In this document: one piece after another, positions 12,551 through 24,780 of the stretch
Position numbering within the stretch: position 1 is the first letter of the stretch
Layout of the letters: every line of letters starts with the position of its first letter
From: Pleodorina starrii
Taxonomy: Eukaryota > Chlorophyta > Chlorophyceae > Chlamydomonadales > Volvocaceae
Reading direction: 5' to 3'
Assembly: GCA_030267565.1 (NCBI GenBank)
Contig: BRXU01000001.1
Location: 2,666,001 to 2,730,000, forward strand
Length of the DNA: 64,000 bases
The notes under the pieces: generated by a model
What the model was told of the DNA's origin: nothing
Databases searched by the model: none
The model's input: the letters and a program-made list of their open reading frames with translations, nothing else
Program-made: the position numbers and the translations under genes

Positions 12551-15267
12551 AGGCGGTTTCGCTGCTGGAGACGGTGCTCCGGCGGCATCGCTCCGAGCCG
12601 GCGGCGGTGGAGCACGTGCTGACGGCCGCCATGAAGCTCACGGCGCGGCTGCCGGCGCAGGTGCCGCGGCTGCGAGCCACCATCGGCCGCTTCACCACGA
12701 GCGCGCAGCTGGAGGTGCAGACGAGGTGGGTGGGTGGGTGCGGGGACGGGTGGGTGGGTGGGGGCTGCGGCGGGTGTGTGCGGGGGGAGATGGGTGGGCG
12801 GGCGGGTGGTGGGGGCTGCGGTGGACGGGTACGGGTGTGGTGGGTTGGGAGGTGGGTGGTGGGGGCTGCGGTGGCAGCACGGGGAACGCAGGTGGGCGGC
12901 TGGGTTGTATGGTTTCGGTGTATGTGTCGCCCTCCTTGATTGAAACATCTTCGACCGCACCGCGCTGGCGCGCGTGCGCGCGCGCCCTCCAGGTCGTGCG
13001 AGTACGGCAAGGTGTTTGGTCACGAGCGCATCCGGCCGCAGCTGCTCGAGCGCATGCCGGCACTGGACGAGGCCGAGTACCTGCGCACCAACAACCTGGA
13101 GGGACCCGCGTCGGCCCCCGGCTCCGCGCCCGTGTCGTCCGGGGGCGCCAAGCGAACCAACGGCACCGGCAGCGCCGGAGGCGCTGCCGCGCCGGCCACG
13201 GCTGCTGCTGCTGCTGCTGCTGCTAAGCCAGCGACCGGGTCGGACCTGCTGGGCGGGCTGGATATGCTGGGTAAGGATCACGAGTCGGGGTGGGGGGGGG
13301 GTAAAAATAGAAGATACCGCAGCGAAGGAACGGACCCGGAACCCCCGGAGGGGTGGGGGCTGCGGCTGGACTGGGCGGCGGCTTGTGTTGGGCTGTGGTT
13401 CGGGATGGGCCTGGTGGGGGTGGGGGCTGTGTGGTGCGCCCGGCAGCCGCCTCGCGCCTGCCGGGGGCCAGGCAACGGGGGCCGCAGTGCGTTTGGGCAA
13501 CGGCTCGGCTTTCTCCACTCGTGGACGTCCTTTCCTAGACAGTGCGCTTCGGGAGCCCATGTGTCGTCCTTCTGTTTGCCTTACGGCCCGCACCTGCCTA
13601 CTGCACCTGCCTTCCCCATCTTGATTCCACCTTGACCCCATCGGTCTCCAACCGCGGCGCTGGTCTCCACACACGTTTCACCAGACTGGTGGCCAACCGC
13701 CACTGCGCCCCCCACCGCCCACTCCTGCGCCCTCAGGCGGCGTCTCCACGGCGGCAGCCCCCACCAACAGGGCACTGGTGGACGACCTGGATGCGCTGCT
13801 GGGCGGCGTGCCGGCGCCGGCGCCCCCGGTCGCCGCCAGCGTCGCGGCTGCCGGCGCAGCGCCGCCAGCGCCGCCGGCCGTCTCGGACGACCTGCTCAAC
13901 CTGCTGGGCATGGGACCGGGGCCGTCGCCGGCCGTCGCGGCCGCGGCGCCAGCGCCCCCAGCGGTAGGTTCTCCCGGGCGGGGTGGGGGGCAGAGATGGG
14001 TGCTGCTATGCGTGGTCAGCAGTCCAAGCTTACGGCTGACGTCCGAGTTGGGTGATACCGGTATGGCAATTGCCGCCCGGGGTATGGGCCATACCTTTGA
14101 TTTGCATTCAACAAGCAGAAAACTGCCGTGACCTCAATAATTCGTCTTGACAGTTACAAGTTCTCCGAGCACGATCTGAGGAGCCCCCTCCCTTCCTCCC
14201 GGCTCCCCGCCACACCCCACCACACATACGGTACACGCCCCTTCCCACAGGACCCCCTCGCCGCCATCCTGGGCGGGCCCGCGGCGCCGGCGGCCTCCCC
14301 CGCCGCTGTGCCAGCTCCCGCGCTGGTGCCGTCCTCCCCAGCGGCGCCCGTCGCCGCCGCCGCCGGCGCTGCACCCACCATCGTGGCCTGGCAGCAGCAG
14401 GGGCTGGTGATCAGCTTCACGCTGGTCAAGCACGTCGCCAACCCCGCCATCACGGAGGTGCTGGCGGTCACCACCAACAACAACCTGACCGAGGTCACGG
14501 ACTACACGCTGCAGGTCGGCGCGCGCACGGGGAACACCCCCAAGGGAACAGCGGGGCGGGTGTATGTATGTGTATGTGTATGTGTGTGCAAAGGAGAGGG
14601 CGCGGCAGGAAGGGCGGAGGGATGGAGGGATGGGAAGGGCGCTCTCGAGCGAAGCCCCGGCGCAGGGGGAGAAGGCGGGGTGCGGAAGCTGCGCCGGGGC
14701 AAAGCAAGGCGTGTCTTTCCCGTAGCTGGGAAAGTCGGTGAAGCTTCCATGCAGCAAGGCCTGGTACCCCTTCCGCGTACCGGCATCGATTGGGACACAA
14801 TTGGGCGTCGGCGCATCTCCCGCCTTTTATTTGGCAGCGCCATTCGGTCTGCCTCCTCACCACCACCACCCACCACTATCCACTTATCTCCACCACTATC
14901 TCCACCTCCACCGCCACCGGCGGCTCCCCAGGCTGTCGGTGTTGGCGCCCCAAGGCGGCACCCCCACCCTGACTGACCCCTTCCCGTTGCGATACGCGTG
15001 TACCCTAAGTAAAAACACGCCAACCTAAACACGTCAATCCGGAACGCGCAGGTGGCGGTGCCCAAGTTCATGCAGATCAAGCTGGAGCCCGCGTCCGGCT
15101 CGGTGCTGGCGCCGCGCGGCGGCACCGTGACGCAGAAGCTGTACGTCAACAACACGCAGCACGGCGTCAAGCAGCTGGTCATGCGGCTGCGCATCACCTT
15201 CACCACGCCGGGCGGACAGAGCCACGAGGAAGTGGCAGAAGTAGCCAACTTCCCGCCGGGCTACTGA
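6255..15267 (+). CDS. AP1G1: AP-1 complex subunit gamma (gamma-adaptin)
   Basis: Large subunit of the AP-1 adaptor, which sorts clathrin-coated vesicle cargo at the trans-Golgi/endosomes. Fifteen exons: 6255-6494, 6599-6752, 6892-6982, 7467-7578, 8108-8245, 8684-8764, 9898-10101, 10651-10856, 11177-11231, 11743-11988, 12553-12725, 12993-13270, 13737-13963, 14251-14514 and 15052-15267. They total 2685 nt (894 aa, close to plant gamma-adaptins). Residues 1-600 are the alpha-solenoid trunk, with hallmark stretches [53 protein letters not shown] and [20 protein letters not shown]. Residues about 605-775 are an Ala/Pro-rich hinge with clathrin-box-like LLNLL and DLLGGLDML motifs. About 780-894 is the gamma-ear, ending NFPPGY. 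Intron 4 uses a GC donor (7579). The start is chosen by homology (MSIRLRDLI). No TGTAA is evident until about 16992. Confidence 0.96.
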
Positions 15268-17061
15268 GCTGGGCATGGGCTGAGCTGGCGCCGAGGGGCG
15301 TGGGCGTAGTGCCGGGGCAGGAAGGTGGAGGGGGTGGAGCGGGCGGCTTGGGGGGAAGGCTGTGGGGGAAGGGGGCGCGGGGCGACAGGAGGGGCGACCC
15401 GCGGCAGTTTCATGTGAAGGTTGCAGCGTCGTCACCCGCGGTGTGCTGGCGGGCGGGGGGTTTCACCATGCGGGCGGGCCGGTCGCTTCTCGCCTGTTCT
15501 GGCGGTTGGGCCCCCAGCATGCGACACGTCAGGGTGGGTGGGGAGGGGTCTGCTGAGGGCAAGGCAGCTGCGCCTCCCCCAGCGGCTGTGGTGGTTGTGG
15601 CGGCGGTGACGGTGACGCTGGTGGTAGTGGTGATGTGCGCCTAAACCCGAAGTCCCGCCTGTGAGCCGCCCGTGGGTGACATGGTAAGTCGAAGGAAAAG
15701 CCCCGTTGGGGGAAGTCCGCGACCCGCCTTACAGGTACGGTACGCAACTACGCCGATGGTCGCGGGGCTTCACACACCAGGCAATCCTGGCATGCGACCC
15801 AGCCTACCCTTGGCTGGTTCCTGAACCGGTTCAGTTGCCTTTCGGTTGGTAAGGGAGGGACCGGCCATGCCTCGCAAGTTCGTGCGGAGCAGGCAGTGTG
15901 GCGTGCGCCACGCGTACCGCATCAACTAACCGTCGTCAAGGTGTCAAGAGGTTTAGGCCTGATGGAAAGTGGTGCATGATTCGTGTCGGCCCTCGCGTGC
16001 GCAAAAACAACGATTAGCCTGGTGTGTGCCCTGTTCGTTTCCGCTGCACCGCTGGCTAGCTGGACCGCTGGCTCTACCCTCCTTCCTTCCGAGGGGCTGG
16101 AGCCCACATTAATAACAATCAAATGAAACTATGAAGAGCGAAGCCGCCGGAAGCAACGACGGGTTGAACGAGACGAACCATTTGGAGCCACCAGGGGAGC
16201 CACACGGGCAGCACGGGCCCGATGGCCCCTTCGGTGACCCTAGCTGGACAGGGCTGGACGAAGGTCCCCTTCAAAATTCTGGAGCCCACAACAACATTTA
16301 CCAATACGTATAAGCAATGGGAGAGCAGCAGCAGCAACGTCAACAGCAGCGGCCATGGGAGGTACACTGCGCAACACATGACGAAGTAAGGAATCCACTA
16401 CATGACGCATGATCTGGGGGTTATCCACGTAAAGGCCGGAGATGATCTGGGGGGGGGGCAACGAGCTAACGACCCGCCGCCCTTTGCCCCTACACGACAC
16501 GAGAGGCCTAATGGACTACCCGGCCGTCGCCGTGGGCCTGTGACAGGGCGTGACACCAGCCGGCGCCCGGGTAAGGAGAGGCGGAAAGCGAGGAATGCGC
16601 GTCATCATCCGCTCTTCCCCGCCAGTCCCCGCCATTATAGCAGTGGCCGTCCCGAGAACAACGGTGGCAGGGTTGGTGCGTCGTGGGGAGACTTATGAAG
16701 ATGGCTTGCGTGGATGCGCCGGAGAGGTTGATGGCAAATACGAGACGGGGACACAGACTAAGGGTTTGCCGCCATTTATTTAAGGCGGGAATCTCGTTCG
16801 TTTGCGCCGTCCCATGTTGCGTATGGGTATGAGTTATAGGCTCATGAGAACAGCTTTTGCAATACCTTGACCCAGCAACGCAGCAATCGTCTGACCTTGC
16901 CGTGCCGGTGCCCGGCACTCCCCGCATCGTGAGCGTAATCGCATGACCACTTCCAATTGTCGGGTAATAATACTATAATATTTCATATATATGTAATTTC
17001 TTTATCCGCCTCTGCACTGTAGGGCTTTCCGCTAGGGGAGGGCTTTCGCTGTTACAATAAA
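15268..17061. other. AP1G1 3' UTR and intergenic region
   Basis: Follows the gamma-adaptin stop and precedes the next + gene. Short open frames here lack motifs or good splice context. An AT-rich stretch near 16965-17000 holds TGTAA at 16992-16996, a candidate end for a long 3' UTR or part of the next promoter. I see no other gene. Confidence 0.4.
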
Positions 17062-19624
17062 ATGCGCACGCAGACATCTCCACGTCTAGGTCAAGTTGCG
17101 CGTAACACTCCTTGCTCGTTTACACAACGAACGCGGGTTGGCGTAGTACACGCGGCGGTCTCGAGCAGCTCCGGATGGCCCAGCTCGCAGCGCCCAGAGC
17201 CGATGGGCATGAGGATTCCAAATCAAGCCGATTCGGTTTTCAACCCCAAAGACACAAATGACCTACTAACTAGGATGCCCGTGCTCGACGCTCCGACGAA
17301 ATCGGTCTCGGACCTGGACTACCTTTCGGTGAGTTCTTGACAGGATTTCTGGGAACATAAAGCATTATGCGATGAGCTGATTGGTATCAGTCTGAAGGCG
17401 GTCGTGCTCATGACGAGAAAACCCTGGCGTCAACGTGTCGGGACCTGACGCGGAGCGCCCCTCGCAGGAACTCCTCGCGATCCAACAAAGCGACGGGCCC
17501 AAAAACCTCGGCTTCTTCGGAACTCGGAACATGGGTGTCACGCACCAGAAGCTGGTGGAGATTCTTGCGTACGCTTACGCGTCAACGGTGAGCGAGAAGG
17601 GCGGTCCGGGTTTGAACGGCAGAGTTCCCCCCTGCAGCTGCTCTTGTTGTGGGACCGTCCGCGGATGCTACCCGGGGGAAGGAGCAAGTTTACATGGTTC
17701 TCACGCACGACCCGTGGCCTTTACCCTGGACTTACGGCCTTGGTCGCAGCCAGTGGGATTTCCGCCGGAACAAGGCATCCGCACGCGTGGCGTGTATGCA
17801 TCCGGGCTGAAGCCCCAGCCTTGTCGTCGGCTTCGGTCGGCTTCATTGCGCGAACAGTTGGGGGATGAGGGCGTTGCATACTCTTCGCCGGGCTTGCCTG
17901 CGTAAGCACCTTGGTACTTTGATCACTTGTACCTAACGGAAACGGGAAAGGGTTGGTGGTGTTTGGTAGGCGGGTTGTACAACCCGCGTGCCACAGACGT
18001 GGTGGGCTGGGCCCTGTGAGAGGGGAGCAAGGGTGATGCAGCGTGGAGGGGCAGAGATGGCGCCTATATGGATGACTTTGGGCACCAGTCGCGCCATGCG
18101 GCTGCGGGTTCGCCGTCAAGGACGCGAAGGGGCGGGAAAGAGGAGAGCCGTGAGAGCTGGCGCCGATGACGGGTGCTGCTCAGCGGACGTCCTTCCGCAC
18201 GCTCTGACGCTGGCGGTTGCCGTCCTTGCTCAGCCTCAACATGCCTCGCTTAGCACAGCTGGAACCCTCCATGGGTTTTTGCGACAGGGGCACGGATGGG
18301 TGTGGATGTCGTGGTGTGTGGTGGGGTCGCTACTGGCGCTCGGCGTTTACCTACCCGGCACCTGAACGTTCCATTCCGCTGCGGTCCGTCCTCCTGATGG
18401 CATGGTCCTGCTGCTTATTGCTTGTTGCTTGATACTCTCCCTGCTGCCGCTCCCTGCTGCTGCTCCCTGCTGCTGCTGCTGCCACGTTACGTCCCTCGCC
18501 AGGGAAACCACATCTTTACCTCGGGAGCCACGGGGACCAACGCGGCCGTGATCAAGGGGGCACTCCGGGCCAACTGCCCGGACAAGCTGACCGTGCTGCT
18601 GCCGCAGAGCCTTCACAAGCAGCCCTACGAGTCGCAGGAGCTGCTGCAGCAGGTGGTGACGAAGCGCAGCGTCTGGGCCGAGAGCCGTTGCACCGGCGCC
18701 GCGCCGGGACGGATGGGGGTCGGGGCTGTGGGGACGCTGCGCCGTGCGTGACGCTGACAGCCGGCAGCAGATGCGTGTGCGCAAGCTTGTGAAGGGAGCG
18801 GCGCCGGCAGCGTGCCATGCCCGTGTGTTTTGTAGTCCGCCTGGCCCGTTACGTTCCTCCCCGACTGACTAGAGCCCCGCGCTCCCCGCCGGGCAAGCAG
18901 GTGCAAGACTTGAAAGAGATGCCCGAGAATGACCACTTGCCGCTCATGGAGGCCAGCAGGTGAATCAGGGGCGCCCGGGCAGGGTGGGCGGGTCGGTGAT
19001 GCGGGGGCTTGGGGGCGCTGCCTTAACCCGTCCAGTTGACAGGTTACTGTGTGGCTGCGGCATAGCCGCAACTACCGGGGCCTTACGTCTTTGTGCGCGC
19101 CCCTCTGCTGCCATCCACAAGTTAGATTGACACGGATTGATCCCAGGGCTCGCTGCCCACCTGCATGGGAGGAGCGAGGGTGCTGCGGGGCACCCGGGCG
19201 CCGAGCAGCCGGCGCAGGTCCTGCCAGGAGTCGCAGCAGCCACAGAGGAGTCAGTCATACGTGCGGCCCTCAAACCCCGGCAAGCGCATTCCCTCCCATG
19301 TTGGATTCTTCCGCGCCTTCCATCCTGCATGAGGGAATACGCCGCCGAATTTCACCCCCTTCAACGTAAACCTCAACCTCATAGCGCTACCGGACGCGCC
19401 AGCTGCCCCTGCCAGCGCTTCCCGTGATGGAGCTCTGACGCGCCAACGCCTCGTCCGCCGGCGCCGCCGCCGCCCGTCGCTGCCGCAGGATCTGCAACCG
19501 CACGATCATCTCGAAGATCCAGCAGGTCGTCTGCTTCGCCTTCCACGACAGCCGGTTACTGCTGGAGACGTGCCAGGAGGCCAAGGAGATGAAGAAGATC
19601 GTGACGCTCTTCTACCTTGATTGA
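17062..19624 (+). CDS. DprA/SLOG-like conserved protein, probably organelle-targeted
   Basis: Five exons: 17062-17328, 17468-17587, 18503-18652, 18901-18959 and 19489-19624. They total 732 nt (243 aa) and join in frame. Exon 1 begins with a Ser/Thr/Arg-rich, acid-poor stretch typical of a plastid or mitochondrial transit peptide. The core has GFFGTRNMGVTHQKLVEIL, then GNHIFTSGATGTNAAVIKGA, a Rossmann/SLOG-type nucleotide-binding pattern, then LTVLLPQSLHKQPYESQELL, ENDHLPLMEASRICN and VCFAFHDSRLLLETCQEAK, ending TLFYLD. Plant and cyanobacterial proteins of this pattern are annotated as DNA recombination-mediator protein A (DprA)-like. By analogy with bacterial DprA it might handle ssDNA in the plastid, but the function in algae and plants is not established. 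The first ATG was chosen because it gives the transit peptide. Confidence 0.82.
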
Positions 19625-20900
19625 CCGGGGCGGGTGGTGCACACGCCACCGCAGCACACGCCGCGACGCAGGCGCGCGAGCGCGCACGCACCAAAACGCG
19701 TGCGCGTGAGGTCCACACGCACGCATAGCGGGAAGTCCCTGAAGGGCTCAAATCCTGATGGTGCCTGTTGGCAAAACTGATCCCGATGCGCAATGGGGGC
19801 GTGATACCCTTTGTACCCTTTTAGTGCAAAGAGCGATGAAGCTTGACTTTGGCGTTCGGAGCTCCAGCGGCAGGTGCATTCCGGTGGCGGATGCACTCTC
19901 TGCCGGTGTTTGGCCTTGATAGGCGCAGGAAGGCAGTGAAGCTTGCCTCGCGCGTGCGCGCACTGGTAGCCGGGGCCAGGGCCCCCAGCCATTTGACTCG
20001 CGAGCGCATCCCATATGCCCCCTTACTACCGAGCAAGGGCTTCCCTGTTAACTAACGTGTCTTACACGGCGCAGAAAATTGGCGCGCCTCCGCGCCGCTC
20101 ATTCGTCCGCGTCCCTGTTCACGAGCCTCGCCATCCGGCTGATAACAAGATATGTGGCATACTTCGCACGCCTGCTGCAGCCCCTTCCACCGTGCATCGT
20201 GCGCGGGCCGATCCCGCCCGGCCCCTCAGCCTGGCCCCTCTTCAGCACTACACCTTCCATTCCTTCAGCGCTACGAGATGCAACCTGAGCAGAAAACAAC
20301 GCCTGCCTTATTTCGTTCCTTCATATGATAGCCAGAGCCAGGAGCAGCACAGCCCCGGCAAGCTGCTCCCCGGCCCAGCCCCTACACGCACGCATGACTG
20401 CACGTTCGCAGTTGAACAGTGTAGCAAGTACGACATCAACTTATATATGTTTGGTCCATGCAAACTCCATCCAGTCAAAAGACACATGCCGAACATACAC
20501 CGGTCGCAAGGCGCGCAGGCTCCAGCCAGCCAAGGCGCGGGATCACGACGCCACGCAGCGTCCTCAGGCACAGGAAGTGCGTGAAAGGTCCCGAAAAACA
20601 CGACTTCACAGCACACAAGCAGCGTGCAGTCCGAAATACCAAAAACCGCTCCCCCAGTGCTCGCCTGGCAAAGACAACAATGAACGCCGAGCAGTACCGC
20701 ACCGCGCTCTGCTCTTTTATCGCGTTTGCACATTCGCACGCGGCGCACCTCTCCAAGCCCGCACGCTTCCGCATCAGCACCAGCATCGCGCCACACATAC
20801 CCACTCACTCTCTCTCCCTCCCAATCTCTCTCTCCCTCTTCTCTCTCACACACGATACACACACTGTGCACAACACCCGCTCACACACCCACACCCAGGA
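19625..20900. other. Convergent intergenic region / 3' UTRs
   Basis: Lies between the stops of the DprA-like gene (+) and the kinase (-). TTACA at 20062-20066 is a candidate minus-strand TGTAA for the kinase transcript, implying an 840-nt 3' UTR. A CT-rich and CA-rich stretch spans about 20806-20895. I see no gene here. Confidence 0.4.
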
Positions 20901-23900
20901 TCACATCAACGCGCACAGCGACATGCACCCCTCCTGGCCCTTGGCCTGCGGGTGACTCGGCTCCGCCGCCCCCGCCAGCAGCTGCTGCTCCCGGGGGCTC
21001 CGAAACGACGCCCCGGACGCCGTACCGGCGCTGCCCTCGCTCTTGGACGCCGTCCCCCCGCTCGCGCGCGCCTCCTGCCCCGGCCCGGACACGAGCCCCA
21101 GCCCCTGCCCTCCCGACAACCTCCTGGTTCCGCCCCTGGAGCCGCTGGGGCTCACCGGACTGGACACGGGAGACCGACAGCCGCCGTCGCTGTTTAAGAT
21201 GGCCGTGGCGGTGGCGCGGCCCGGCTGCATAGTCGCAGCATCCAGGAGCAGCCCGCCGCGGCCCGCCGGCGCCGGCACGCCCAGCGTGCCCAGCACCGGG
21301 CTTGAGATGCGGCCTCCGGTGGCGGCGGTGTAGGTGCCGGCGCTCTCCACCAGGGAGGGCAGCCGGCTGCCGGCGCTGTACACCGTGTACGGCGAAGCGT
21401 CGCCGCCGGTCTTGCTCGTGTACGACGATAGCGCGCCGGCGGCGCCGCCGTGGGCGGCGGCGGCAGCGCCCAGGCGGGCGGTGCAGGCGTTCAATTGCTG
21501 CAGTTGCAGCTGCAATTGCAGCTGCTGCTGCTGGTGTTGGTGCTGCGCCGCAAGCTGCTGCCTGGTTTGCGTCGCCGCCGCAATGGCCGCGGCGACCGCG
21601 GCGGCGGTCGCCGTGTGGGTGGCCGCAGCCGTGTGGGCCCCTCCGCTGACGGCGGGCGTCAGCGGGGCGCCGCTTCCAACGGCGGGAAACGCCGACGGCT
21701 CGAAGCCGTTCCGTGCGGCATTGGCGGCCCCGTGCATGATATGCGCCTGCGTGGCCATTGGCTGATGCGTCGATGCGGAGTCCCCCGGCCAGTAAACCGG
21801 CAGCTGCAGACGCTGTATGTGCTGATGGAGACGCATCTGCTGCTGCTGCAGCTGTACTAATCGTTGTTGTTGCTGCTGCCGTTGTTGGTGTTGTTGTTGT
21901 TCTTGTTGCTGCTGCAGTTGCGGCCCCGGCGGCGGCGGCGCCGCCGCCACCAGGCTAGACTTGGAGGCGCGGGACGGCACCGCCGCCGTGGCCAGAAGCA
22001 CCTCCCGAAGCCGAGTGGCGATGGTGGGGAAGGACGGACGGAGCCGGGGCTCCTGCGGGGAGGAACGCAGCGCAGCGTAGCGCAGCGGAGCGGAGCGGAG
22101 CGGAGCGCGCAAGGCGAACGCGCGAGAGAGACGTCAGCAGCGCCAGGACAAGCGCCGGAAGGACGACCCGCCCTCGCCCGGGCCCTACCTGCGTCCGCCC
22201 TGGAACGAGACACCAGCCTTCGCACCGCACCCCACCCCACCGCATGCACACAGCACGCGCAGCTCCTCCGCCGTCCTCACCCATAGATCTGATACGGACC
22301 ACAGCCGGGCAGGAAGCCGAAGCCCCACCTGCACCGCAGCGCAACCTCCCCTCCCACCACCACCACCACCACCACCACCACCAGCCCACGCTCCCAGGGG
22401 GTGCTCCCCAATTGGGCTCACTGGGCGGTCTCACCCGGTGCCAGCACAGCGAGATGAGCAGGCGCAGCTCCTTGGGCAGGCTGGGCGGCAGGTCGGGCCT
22501 CCAGCCGGCCCAGGAGACGCGGCTGAGGTACTCCACCGCAGCGTCCATGTCGCCCTCCGGGATGCTGTCCGACAGGAGCTGCCGAGTCATGACCTCGAAC
22601 ATGATGCAGCCGAAGGAGAACACTGCGCGGATGGCGGCAGGGATGGCGGCCGGGAGAGGCGAGGCGAGGAGAGGAGAGGTTTGTGTTGGGGTGTGTGCAT
22701 GTGTGTGTGGTGTGTGTGCGCGCGTGTGTGTGTATAGGAGTGTGTGTGTGTGTGCTTTACACAACTCGCAGCAAGCAGTGTGACAAGGTGCGAGCCACGA
22801 CGGCCTGCCCCTGATTCCAAAGGTAAGTGTGGGAGATGTGTTCACTGATCTCCGAGCTCCCAGGGACCGCGTCCATGCATGCCTTCCTCCCCGTGCGTGC
22901 TCCCTTAACCGCCCCCTTCCCCCCGCGGGCCTCACCATCCGCCTTTTGGTTGTATGGCAGCTGTCGCGCCACCTCTGCGGGGACGTCCAGGCGCAAGGCA
23001 AGCCGCAGCGGCAGCAGGGAGGGAGTCGTGGGAATGCGCAAGGGGCCCGTCCCCGGCTGACGAAAAAGGGGCGCCGGCACAAAGCAGCGCGCTCACAACC
23101 CTACGCTTGCAGCCATATACACACCGTACAGCGGACACCAGCGGTATTCGACTGCCAGGCCCTGGGTGTGCCTGATTTCCCGCAATCAGATGCGCCCTGA
23201 AGATGTGACCGTGTTACCGCGGCATATCTAGATGTCCCACATCAACCGCCCATCTTGACCCAGTCAGTAACTCCGTCTATCTATTAGTCAGTTACTCCGT
23301 CCATCAATTAGTCAGTCCGTCAGCCACCACGCCGCACCCCGCCACCCCCACCTGGCGCCATGTAGCAGACCGACCCGCACTGGCCTGCGCGCATGTGGGG
23401 GAAAATATGAAGCGCTGTGGTTGAGATGGAGGAGTTTGTACACCTGCCGGTCGGGCGCACAGCGGCGCGCACGTTGAGGAAGAACCACCCGCAACGCCAG
23501 TTGCTGGCCCTGCCATTCCCTCACCGCCCACCTCACCATCATAGCCTCCCGTCCTGTCCCCGCAAAGCCCTGCTTGCGACCACCCACAGCAACAGCAGCC
23601 GCGCTGTCGCTGCCCCGACCGCACACCTCCCCTGTTCCAAGCCCACTTCCTCGCGGCCCGCCACACCTCGCCCCCAGCCGCCCGTCCCCGCAGGCGCTTG
23701 TCTCCACCCCCATCCCCGTCCCCGTCCCCGTTTCGTTTAAATATGAGAGGGAGAAACAGCCCCTTTCGTTTGAATATGAGAGGGAGAAACAGCCCCCTCC
23801 GCCTCACTCGTGAGTTTAAAGTTCATCTGGTACATGTCCGGCAGGTAATCCCGGTGCCCCATGCCCAGCCGCAGCAGGCCGGTCAATTGCTCCATCTTCA

Positions 23901-24744
23901 CCTGCGCCACCGGATGTTGTTGGGGAGGTTGCCCGGGCGGTTGTTGGGGCGGTTGTTGGGGCGGTTGTTGGGGCGGGAGGCGGGGTTCCGGTGCGCAGTG
24001 GCAGGCCACCACCGCACGAAGCGACGCCGCTGTGCCCCGCACCGCCGCCCGACCTAGGCCCCCAGGCCGCCCCACATGCCACGTCCCTCCGCCAGCTGTA
24101 GGCGCCGCTGCCGCCCCACCACCGGCGCCCTCCGTGTACGCCGCTGCCTAATTGCCGGCCAAGACCCCACCATCCCCGCGCGTCGCCTCACCCCACCGCG
24201 CTTCCTGTACCGACGTATCCGATGCGCTGCCGGGTCACTCGCATCAGTCGAACCAGCCTCTTTTGCCAGGAGCTGGAGCTGGCGCCGCAAGAGATGGAGC
24301 CGCAAGAGATGGAGCCGCCCGGCTCATCAAACTACGCACGGCCGGTCCTAAATAAAACCCTGAATTCAACTCCCAAACCCTAAAACCCGCCTAGCCCTCA
24401 CCCACCTGCGCATGGCCCGTCTCCGACAGCCGCGACGATGACGCCCTGCAGCCCGCCAGCGGGGCCCCGCCCCCCTGCACCTGCGACCGCCCCATCGCCG
24501 CAGGCTGCAGACCGTGCGGCCCCACGCAAGCCATCCCGCCCGCGTCCGCACCGTCGCCCCTGCCGCCACAGCCCACCGCCGCGGCGCCGCCGCCGCCGCC
24601 GCCGCCGCCGCGGCGCGGCGCGGCCGTCCATGAAATCGCCGACCGCTGCGGCTGCAGCACCAGCGAAGGAAAGTCGCCCTCCGACGCGCCCTGCTCGCCG
24701 GCACGCCTGGCGCCGCCGCCGCCGCCCTTTGGCGCCTGCTGCAT

Positions 24745-24780
<36 letters not shown>

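Noticed and set aside
12463..13674. 403-codon minus frame across AP1G1
   Set aside because: It is antisense to well-supported gamma-adaptin exons and is a GC-rich shadow.
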